From assembly GCA_903930745.1 (NCBI GenBank), contig CAIYZX010000424.1:1-5929 (forward strand): a stretch of 5,929 nt of DNA. The letters run 5' to 3'. Positions 1 to 5,296 of this stretch are shown here, in pieces. Under the pieces are notes generated by a model, which saw nothing but the letters and a program-made list of their open reading frames with translations, did not search any database and was not told the origin of the DNA. This DNA is from an uncultured Chloroflexota bacterium (GTDB taxonomy: Bacteria > Chloroflexota > Limnocylindria > Limnocylindrales > CSP1-4). Position 1 is the first letter of the stretch; each line of letters begins with the position of its first letter. A program made the position numbers and the translations under genes.

Positions 1-940
1 CCCAGGCCGTGGCGAACTCCGAGGTGCCGCCGATGGCCTTCTCCACGGACGCGGGCTCCGACGCGCGCATGTCCCAGCCCACGGACCGGAAGAGCCCGAT
101 GACGGCACCCGTGTCCGGCGTCACGTCCAGCCGGATGGCGATCCTGTCCCGCGTCCCGTCCACGCGCACGAGGCGGCGCTGGAGCTCCCACAGGTGGTCA
201 AACGAGTGGCCCTGGAGCCGGCGCAGCACCTTCGCCATGGTCCACGTCTCGCCATACCGGTCCGCGGCCGCCGCCCCGTCATCCGTGCGCGCCAGCGCGG
301 CCAGCCGCTCCGCGGACCACGCACGCGTCCCGGCGAGCAGCTCCGGCACGGTGACGCCGTCCATCGGTCCGTCGTAGCGCCCGGCGCCGGCGAGGCGTCC
401 GGTCATCCAGACCTCGGCGCCCGCCAGGTGGCGCGCCACCTCCTCCGCGGAACGCTCGCCGCGCGCGGGATCGCAGGGCAGCGACCGGCCGCTCCGCGCC
501 TCCCACGCGCCGATGGCCTCCAGGGTGGCCACGACGTCCGCACGGGACCAGGAGAGCCGCCGCAGCGCCGTCTGCGCCTCCTCCACGGAGACCGCCCGCA
601 GGTCCGAGGGAAGCGTGGCCATCGCCTGGTGGCCGTCAGCCGTGATCACGGTGGGCACCTCGCCAGCGGCCGCGGCCTTCGCGATGCGCGGGATGGCCAC
701 CTCGTCCCCGTGCGCCTCCAGCCACTCGCGCACGCGGCCCGTGACCGTCAGCGCGTCCGAGAGGACCCGCTCCCGCGTCTCCGCCACGGCGAGCGCACCC
801 GGCACGCCCTCCACCCAGCCCGCGATCCGGCCATCCCAGCCGGGCTCCAGCCAGACGCGCAGGGGCGCGAACGCGTCGCGCGCCGGGAGCGGGCCGTGCC
901 CAACCTCCGCCTCGAGGTCCGGCCCAAGGTCACGCGGCAT
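1..940 (-). CDS. HicB-like / DinB-like / GNAT fusion protein, partial at its C-terminus
   Basis: The reading frame is open from an ATG at 940 to the left edge, giving 313 residues without a stop; the C-terminus lies outside the window. A GGAGG at 951-955 precedes the ATG by 10 bases. Three modules can be read. Residues about 25-85 (LRVWLEPGWDGRIAGWVEGVPG, then a helix) resemble the HicB-like partial RNase H fold. Residues about 120-262 look like a DinB/DUF664 four-helix bundle, with H171 (VARHLAGAEVW) and H245/H249 (RLQGHSFDHLWEL) placed like the DinB metal-binding histidines. Residues about 264-313 (RLDVTPDTGAVIGLFRSVGW, ending SEFATAW) match the opening strand and helix of a GNAT acetyltransferase. 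The substrate is unknown. DinB-fold proteins include metal-dependent thiol S-transferases as well as uncharacterised members, and GNAT domains acetylate amines. The gene starts 14 bases after uvrB, so it probably shares its transcript. The module calls come from pattern recognition; the DinB and GNAT parts are firmer than the HicB part. Confidence 0.75.
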   Translation of the reverse strand, partial: MPRDLGPDLEAEVGHGPLPARDAFAPLRVWLEPGWDGRIAGWVEGVPGALAVAETRERVLSDALTVTGRVREWLEAHGDEVAIPRIAKAAAAGEVPTVITADGHQAMATLPSDLRAVSVEEAQTALRRLSWSRADVVATLEAIGAWEARSGRSLPCDPARGERSAEEVARHLAGAEVWMTGRLAGAGRYDGPMDGVTVPELLAGTRAWSAERLAALARTDDGAAAADRYGETWTMAKVLRRLQGHSFDHLWELQRRLVRVDGTRDRIAIRLDVTPDTGAVIGLFRSVGWDMRASEPASVEKAIGGTSEFATAW

Positions 941-950
941 GGACGCCCGC

Positions 951-955
951 CCTCC
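951..955 (-). promoter_or_regulatory. Ribosome binding site of the DinB/GNAT fusion gene
   Basis: On the minus strand GGAGG overlaps the last base of the uvrB stop codon (TAG) and lies 10 bases before the ATG at 940. It fixes the start of the downstream gene. Its position over the uvrB stop suggests that ribosomes ending on uvrB could reinitiate there. Confidence 0.65.
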
Positions 956-3330
956 TAGTAGCCGCGGGCGCGGCGGTTGGGCCGCTGGCCCGTGCGCTTG
1001 CGCACGTTCGGGGTGACCGAGACATCCCACGTGGGCCGGTCCAGCCACCGGGCCTGCCAGCCCTGGTCCGTGTCGTCGTGCTCGTCGCGGATCCCGGGGA
1101 ACAGGTCGTTCGCCACGCCGCCCTCGCCCAGGCCCCAGGCCTCGGACGGCTCCTCGCCCGCCGGCAGGACCGTGACCTCCGTCACCTCCATCACCGGCGC
1201 CTCGTGCGCGTGGTCGTGGTCGTGACCGCCGCGCCCTCCCTTGCCGGACGGCCGGTGCGCCGCCGCCCGCTCCTTCGCCGGCAGCTTCGCATCACGGGCC
1301 GCGCGTTCGGCCGCCCTGGCCACCGCCACGGACGCATCCTGGTCCAGCACGCGCAGGCGGATCTGCTGGATCTCGTCGCGCAGCGCGGCCGCCCGCTCGA
1401 ACTCCAGCTCCTTCGCCGCCTGCTTCATCTCGGCCTCCATCCGGGCCACCAGGCGCTCCACCTCCGCCTTGTCGGCCGCCGCAAGGTCCGCGGCCCGCCG
1501 CTCGGACGTGTAGACGACCGTGCTCTCCGCCACCGCGCGCAGCCGGTCGTTGATGTCGTGGATGCCCTTGATGATCGTCTGCGGCTCGATGCCGTGCTCG
1601 ATGTTGTAGCGCTCCTGGATCGCGCGCCGGCGGTTGGTCTCGTCGATGGCCACGCGCATGCTCTCGGTCACGGCATCGGCGTACATCACCACGCGCCCGC
1701 CCGTGTTGCGCGCCGCCCGGCCGATCATCTGGATCAGCGACCACGCGCTCCGCAGGAAGCCCTCCTTGTCCGCGTCCAGGATCGCGACAAGCGTCACCTC
1801 CGGCAGGTCAAGGCCCTCGCGCAGGAGGTTGATGCCCACCAGCACGTCGTACACGCCCAGGCGAAGGTCCCGCAGGATCGCCACGCGCTCCAGCGTGTCC
1901 ACCTCGGAATGCAGGTACTGGACCTTGATCCCCAGCTCCTTGAGGTAGTCCGCCAGGTCCTCGGACATCTTCTTGGTCAGCGTGGTGACCAGCGCCCGCT
2001 CGCCCGCCTCCACGCGGGCCCGGATCTCCTCGAGCAGGTCGTCGATCTGGTTCGCCGTGGGCCGGACCGTGATGTGCGGATCCACGATGCCCGTGGGGCG
2101 GATCAGCTGCTCCACCGTCTGCTGCGCGTGCTGGTGCTCGTACGGGCCCGGCGTGGCGGAGACGTAGATGGCCTGGTTGACGTGGACCTCGAACTCCTCG
2201 AAGGTCAGCGGCCGGTTGTCCAGCGCGGACGGGAGGCGGAAGCCGAAGTCGACCAGGATCTCCTTGCGGGTCCGGTCGTTCTTGTACATGCCCACGACCT
2301 GGGGGATGGTCATGTGGCTCTCGTCCACCACCAGGAGCCAGTCCGGCGGGAAGTAGTCCAGGAGGGTCCACGGCCGGCTGCCGGGCTCGCGCTGCGAGAG
2401 GTGGCGGCTGTAGTTCTCCACGCCGGAGCAGTAGCCCAGCTCGCGCATCATCTCGAGGTCGAAGGTGGTCCGCTGCCGGAGCCGCGCGGCCTCCAGCGCC
2501 CTGCCCTGCGCCTCCATCTGGCCGACGCGCTCCTCCATCTCCGCCTCGATGGACTGGAGGGCGAACACGAGCTTGTCCTTCGGCGTCACGAAGTGGGTGG
2601 CCGGGAAGACGTTGAGCTCCCTGCGCTCCGCCAGCAGCTCGCCGGTGAGCGGGTCCAGCTCCGTGATCCGCTCCACCTCGTCGCCGAAGAACTCCACCCG
2701 GACCACGATCTCCTGGCTGGCCGGGCCGATCTCCAGGGTGTCGCCGCGGACGCGGAACCGGGCACGCGACAGGGCCGCGTCATTGCGCTGGTACTGGAGG
2801 TCAACGAGGTGCCGCAGGACGGCGTCACGCCGGTACTGGCCGCCCACCCGAAGGCGCAGGACGGTGGCGCCGTAGTCCACCGGGGCGCCCAGGCCGTAGA
2901 TGCACGAGACGGACGCCACGATGATGACGTCGCGCCGCTCGAAAAGCGCGTGGGTGGCGGCGTGGCGGAGCCGGTCGATCTCCTCGTTCCGGCTGGAGTC
3001 CTTCTCGATGTACGTGTCCGACCGGGGCAGGTACGCCTCCGGCTGGTAGTAGTCGAAGTAGGAGACGAAGTACTCGACGGCGTTGTCCGGGAAGAACTCC
3101 CGGAACTCCGCGTAGAGCTGGGCCGCCAGCGTCTTGTTGTGCGCGAGGACCAGCGTGGGCTTGTTCACCCGCTCGATCGTGCGCGCGATCGTGTGGGTCT
3201 TGCCGGAGCCGGTGACGCCGAGCAGGGTCTGATGGCGCAGACCGCGGGCGAGGCCGTCCGCCAGGCGTTCGATCGCCTGCGGCTGGTCCCCCGTGGGCTC
3301 GAATGGCGCTACCAGGCGGAAGTCGGGCAC
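955..3330 (-). CDS. uvrB: UvrB, excinuclease ABC subunit B (DNA damage-recognition helicase)
   Basis: UvrB is the central subunit of nucleotide excision repair. It receives damaged DNA from UvrA, opens the strands with its ATPase and beta-hairpin, and recruits UvrC for incision. The family's marks are present: Walker A GVTGSGKTHT (38-47), the beta-hairpin region YFDYYQPEAYLP (91-102), Walker B DESH (336-339), YVSATPGPYE (389-398), GINLLREGLDLPEV (499-512), and the motif VI arginine region IQMIGRAARN (533-542). A UVR motif that pairs with UvrC follows at about 622-660. The protein has 791 residues, against roughly 650-720 in most bacteria. The excess is a tail of about 130 residues after the UVR motif, with a His/Asp cluster (GHDHDHAHE, 702-710), an acidic stretch and a basic end (NVRKRTGQRPNRRARG). 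The start is GTG: an in-frame TAG lies 9 bases upstream and an AGGA precedes it by 7 bases. A LexA-type box upstream points to SOS control. Confidence 0.98.
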   Translation of the reverse strand: MPDFRLVAPFEPTGDQPQAIERLADGLARGLRHQTLLGVTGSGKTHTIARTIERVNKPTLVLAHNKTLAAQLYAEFREFFPDNAVEYFVSYFDYYQPEAYLPRSDTYIEKDSSRNEEIDRLRHAATHALFERRDVIIVASVSCIYGLGAPVDYGATVLRLRVGGQYRRDAVLRHLVDLQYQRNDAALSRARFRVRGDTLEIGPASQEIVVRVEFFGDEVERITELDPLTGELLAERRELNVFPATHFVTPKDKLVFALQSIEAEMEERVGQMEAQGRALEAARLRQRTTFDLEMMRELGYCSGVENYSRHLSQREPGSRPWTLLDYFPPDWLLVVDESHMTIPQVVGMYKNDRTRKEILVDFGFRLPSALDNRPLTFEEFEVHVNQAIYVSATPGPYEHQHAQQTVEQLIRPTGIVDPHITVRPTANQIDDLLEEIRARVEAGERALVTTLTKKMSEDLADYLKELGIKVQYLHSEVDTLERVAILRDLRLGVYDVLVGINLLREGLDLPEVTLVAILDADKEGFLRSAWSLIQMIGRAARNTGGRVVMYADAVTESMRVAIDETNRRRAIQERYNIEHGIEPQTIIKGIHDINDRLRAVAESTVVYTSERRAADLAAADKAEVERLVARMEAEMKQAAKELEFERAAALRDEIQQIRLRVLDQDASVAVARAAERAARDAKLPAKERAAAHRPSGKGGRGGHDHDHAHEAPVMEVTEVTVLPAGEEPSEAWGLGEGGVANDLFPGIRDEHDDTDQGWQARWLDRPTWDVSVTPNVRKRTGQRPNRRARGY

Positions 3331-3336
3331 GGGCGC

Positions 3337-3342
3337 ATCCTA
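3337..3342 (-). promoter_or_regulatory. TAGGAT element before uvrB: Shine-Dalgarno or extended -10
   Basis: On the minus strand TAGGAT lies just before the uvrB GTG. Its AGGA (3338-3341) is 7 bases from the start, a normal Shine-Dalgarno distance. The same hexamer preceded by TGC (TGCTAGGAT) also fits an extended -10 promoter element (4 of 6 bases of TATAAT). In that case transcription would begin at about the GTG itself and the mRNA would be leaderless. No convincing -35 hexamer is visible. The TAG in this element is also the in-frame stop that limits the uvrB N-terminus. Confidence 0.45.
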
Positions 3343-3361
3343 GCACGCAGCCGCCGATACC

Positions 3362-3373
3362 GAACATGCGTTC
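3362..3373. promoter_or_regulatory. LexA (SOS) box upstream of uvrB
   Basis: GAACATGCGTTC fits the Gram-positive SOS operator GAAC-N4-GTTC. With flanks it reads CGAACATGCGTTCT, close to the Bacillus/actinobacterial LexA consensus CGAACRNRYGTTYC; the inner four bases ATGC satisfy RNRY. It ends 31 bases before the uvrB GTG, where bound LexA would cover the promoter or early transcript. uvrB is a classical LexA target in Bacillus and Escherichia. No other GAAC-N4-GTTC was found by eye in the window. LexA itself is not in view, so function is inferred from the match and position. Confidence 0.8.
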
Positions 3374-3375
3374 TC

Positions 3376-3393
3376 TGGTGCGGAGTGGCACCA
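3376..3393. repeat. Inverted repeat TGGTGC-N6-GCACCA beside the LexA box
   Basis: Two perfect 6-base arms (TGGTGC at 3376-3381 and GCACCA at 3388-3393) surround GGAGTG. The repeat begins two bases beyond the LexA box, in the divergent promoter region. It could be a second operator or a small hairpin in a rightward transcript. Arms of this length can arise by chance in GC-rich DNA. Confidence 0.4.
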
Positions 3394-3400
3394 TAGCGCC

Positions 3401-3421
3401 GGTACTGGTACATACAGGTAC
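3401..3421. repeat. Cluster of three GGTAC direct repeats in a less GC-rich patch
   Basis: GGTAC occurs at 3401-3405, 3407-3411 and 3417-3421, with spacers of 1 and 5 bases. The patch is clearly poorer in G+C than its surroundings and lies between the divergent uvrB and SAF-domain genes. This fits a promoter or regulator-binding area, but no clear -35/-10 pair could be assigned for either direction. Confidence 0.35.
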
Positions 3422-3459
3422 TACGAGGCAGCCGGCTCGTCCGGCATCGTGTCGGATGG

Positions 3460-3475
3460 CGCGTGCAGGCACGCG
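3460..3475. repeat. 16-base near-palindrome CGCGTGC-AG-GCACGCG
   Basis: Two perfect 7-base arms are separated by AG, about 113 bases before the start of the SAF-domain gene. It is operator-like in form. Short G/C-rich palindromes are not rare at this base composition, so its role is uncertain. Confidence 0.3.
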
Positions 3476-3549
3476 TCTCACGTTCGTGGCGCGGTCAGGC
3501 GGCACGGGCGGCGTCGCGAACAAGCTGCCGGAGCGACGCGGTGGCGAAC

Positions 3550-3581
3550 GGCCAGTGCCCGGGGCCTGGCCTCCTGGGAGG
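3550..3581 (+). promoter_or_regulatory. Leader hairpin and ribosome binding site of the SAF-domain gene
   Basis: The Shine-Dalgarno GGGAGG (3576-3581) is 7 bases before the ATG at 3589 and decides that start. Just upstream, GGCCAG (3550-3555) and CTGGCC (3566-3571) can form a 6-base stem with a 10-base loop. A CCTCC at 3570-3574 is complementary to the GGAGG at 3577-3581, so this segment could hide the ribosome site. The two pairings share bases 3570-3571 and would compete. The ribosome site is well supported; the switch idea is speculative. Confidence 0.55.
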
Positions 3582-3588
3582 ACACGCG

Positions 3589-4548
3589 ATGGAGATGGAG
3601 TACAAGGACCCGTCCCGCAAGGGACGCTGGATCGTGCTCCTGGGCCTGGTGCTGGCGATCGCCGCCGGTGGCTCGGCCTTCTACCTCATCAGCACAGCGA
3701 AGACCGGCGGTGGTGGATCCGCAGCCGTCGCCAAGGGCTATGTCGCCGTCTCGGAGATCAAGGCGGGCACGGCCATCACGGACAAGGACATCGAGCTGCG
3801 CTCGGACATCCCGTCGTCCAAGGTCCAGGACCCGCTCCTCGTCACGGACCCCAAGCTCCTGGTCGGCACCAAGCTCGCCATCGACGTGAAGGTTGGCCAG
3901 CCCATCCTCTCCACGATGATCGCCACGAACATCCCGGGCGCGAACTTCGCCATCCTGGATCCCACGGAGACGGTCGCGCCGGACTCCGAGGCGTGGCGTG
4001 CGGTCTCCATCTCGGTGTCGGACGATCGCGCGGTCGGTGGCGTCCTTGGACCCAAGATGATCGTGGACGTCTTCCTCACGGCCACCGTCATGCCCCCGTA
4101 CGCGCCGCCCACGCCGTCACCTGACCCGCTGAGCACGGCGACGCCCGCGCCAACCCCCACGCCGCTTGGCTGGTACGTCCCGGAGCGCTCCACCAAGATC
4201 ACGTACCAGAGGATCCTGATCCTCGCCCGTACCGGCACGTACTACGTGCTCAAGGTGCCGCTTCGCGTCGCCGAGGAGATGGCTCACCTGCAGTCGGACG
4301 GCTCCGTGCAGTTCAGCCTGGCCCTCCGGCCCACGCAGGACGAGCGGATCCTGGACGTCTCACTGCTCGGCGAGACCACGAACCGCATCATCGAGCGGTA
4401 CGGCCTCATCTACCCGGAGCTCTTCCCGCAGCCCAACGGCGAGGAGCGGACGAACCCGCCGATGCCGGAGCTCACCGCCCCGCCGTCGGCCGACGCGTCC
4501 GCCGATCCCGCCGCATCATCGGCCCCCAGCGCGTCACCCGCCGGTTGA
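3589..4548 (+). CDS. CpaB/RcpC-like membrane protein with SAF domain
   Basis: This is a 319-residue protein with a charged cytoplasmic N-terminus, one membrane segment at about 14-34 (WIVLLGLVLAIAAGG) and a Gly/Ser linker. A SAF domain follows at about 46-117 (KGYVAVSEIKAGTAITDKDI, then GQPILSTMI). Next comes a region resembling the RcpC/CpaB domain (about 135-275), including WRAVSISVSDDRAVGGVLGP and the late conserved strand VQFSLALRP. CpaB/RcpC proteins belong to Flp/Tad pilus assembly, and anchored SAF domains of this kind lie outside the membrane. Two low-complexity segments stand out: a Pro/Thr-rich insertion (168-193) inside the RcpC region and an Ala/Ser/Pro tail (295-319). The frame is open back to an ATG at 3463, but the ATG at 3589 is chosen because a GGGAGG lies 7 bases before it and the membrane segment follows at once. 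No other pilus gene is in view, so the gene stands alone here, divergent from uvrB. It could also serve another envelope process. Confidence 0.8.
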   Translation: MEMEYKDPSRKGRWIVLLGLVLAIAAGGSAFYLISTAKTGGGGSAAVAKGYVAVSEIKAGTAITDKDIELRSDIPSSKVQDPLLVTDPKLLVGTKLAIDVKVGQPILSTMIATNIPGANFAILDPTETVAPDSEAWRAVSISVSDDRAVGGVLGPKMIVDVFLTATVMPPYAPPTPSPDPLSTATPAPTPTPLGWYVPERSTKITYQRILILARTGTYYVLKVPLRVAEEMAHLQSDGSVQFSLALRPTQDERILDVSLLGETTNRIIERYGLIYPELFPQPNGEERTNPPMPELTAPPSADASADPAASSAPSASPAG

Positions 4549-4566
4549 CGCCAGCCCCCGAATCAC

Positions 4567-4586
4567 CGCGCCGCTGACCCGGCGCG
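4567..4586. terminator. First hairpin of the convergent terminator region
   Basis: CGCGCCG (4567-4573) and CGGCGCG (4580-4586) form a perfect 7-base stem with a 6-base loop, 19 bases after the SAF-gene stop. There is no T-run on the plus strand. For coaE transcripts coming from the right it would be the second hairpin, followed only by GGTGATTC. It probably helps to end or stabilise transcripts. Confidence 0.5.
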
Positions 4587-4596
4587 CCTCCACCTC

Positions 4597-4635
4597 GAAC
4601 GCCCGGACGGGACCTCCCGCCGGGCGTTCCGGTTT
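4597..4635 (+). terminator. Probable intrinsic terminator after the SAF-domain gene
   Basis: GAACGCCCGG (4597-4606) pairs perfectly with CCGGGCGTTC (4620-4629). Inside, CGGG (4608-4611) pairs with CCCG (4616-4619) around an ACCT loop, leaving one bulged A. A short TTT follows at 4633-4635 on the plus strand. The hairpin is very stable and lies between convergent genes, so it may block transcription from both sides. The short T-run makes classical intrinsic termination likely but not certain. Confidence 0.7.
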
Positions 4636-4651
4636 CCCGGGGCGGCGCCGG

Positions 4652-5296
4652 CTATCGGAAGCGGGAGGCCGCGACGGCCGCGGCAAGCGCCTCCACGACC
4701 CGCACACGTGTCATCGCCGGGTCGCCAGAGGCGTCCAGCACCAGCGTGGCCGAAGGGCGCAGGCGTTCCGCGAGTCCCGCCTGCGCGGCGATCCGCTGGG
4801 CCGCCACGTCCGCCGGCGTGCCACGCCCGGCCAGGCGCTCCAGCTGGGATTGCTCGTCGCAGACCACGAGCCAGACCTCGTCACAGAGCGCGGAGAGACC
4901 GCCCTCGATCAGCTTGATCGCCTCGATGGCCACCGCGGGCGCGCCGCCGGCCTCCGCCGCCTCGATGGCCGCCAGGATCCGCGGGCGCGTGGCCGGGTGG
5001 ACCAGCTGCTCCAGCTCGCGGAGCTTCGCCGGGTCCGCGAACACGACGCGTCCCAGCGCCGCTCGGTCCAGGTTCCCGTCCGCGCCGCGGACGCCACTGC
5101 CGAAGTGCCGCAGGACCGCATCGTGGACCGGTGTCCCGGGGGCTGTGACGTCACGGGCGACCCGATCCGCGTCGATGGTGGCCACGCCCAGCTCCGCGAG
5201 CCAGCGGCTCACCTGGGACTTGCCGCAGCCGATGGGCCCGGTGATGCCGATGCGCACGGTGCGGGACGCCGCGCGGGCGGCGGCATCTGCGGTCAC
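4652..5296 (-). CDS. coaE: Dephospho-CoA kinase
   Basis: CoaE catalyses the last step of coenzyme A synthesis in the cytoplasm: ATP-dependent phosphorylation of the 3'-hydroxyl of dephospho-CoA. The 214 residues match the family's usual length of about 200. The P-loop is GITGPIGCGKS (17-27). IDADRVARDV (41-50) is the conserved Asp-Ala-Asp substrate region, LDRAALGRVVFAD (76-88) and LEQLVHP (95-101) are typical, and the lid/adenine region carries R155, R158 and QRIAAQ (167-172). The core strand usually ending in PLLFE reads IEAIKLIEGG here, a variant I associate with Chloroflexota and some actinobacteria. The start is a GTG at 5296 that overlaps the upstream ABC-F stop as GTGA, preceded by GGAGGAG at 5305-5311. 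The frame extends further upstream, but that part overlaps the ABC-F gene and shows no family signal. A later GTG at residue 14 is possible but lacks a ribosome site. Confidence 0.95.
   Translation of the reverse strand: MTADAAARAASRTVRIGITGPIGCGKSQVSRWLAELGVATIDADRVARDVTAPGTPVHDAVLRHFGSGVRGADGNLDRAALGRVVFADPAKLRELEQLVHPATRPRILAAIEAAEAGGAPAVAIEAIKLIEGGLSALCDEVWLVVCDEQSQLERLAGRGTPADVAAQRIAAQAGLAERLRPSATLVLDASGDPAMTRVRVVEALAAAVAASRFR

Noticed and set aside
194..958. Open frame of 254 codons on the plus strand in the left part
   Set aside because: It is an Arg/Pro/His-rich frame without motifs. The minus-strand frame over the same bases shows DinB and GNAT features, a ribosome site and operon spacing.
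1078..3396. Open frame of 772 codons on the plus strand opposite uvrB
   Set aside because: It is antisense to a certain uvrB. Its protein is rich in Arg, His, Leu and Val with no recognisable domain, as expected when a high-GC gene is read backwards; no ribosome site supports it.
3463..3588. N-terminal extension of 42 residues on the CpaB-like protein (ATG at 3463)
   Set aside because: The extension is Arg/Ser/Gly-rich without features and lies ahead of a good Shine-Dalgarno and ATG at 3589 that leads straight to the membrane segment.
4597..4629. GAAC and GTTC at the ends of the terminator hairpin as a LexA site
   Set aside because: The half sites are 25 bases apart instead of 4 and form the base of a stem between convergent genes.
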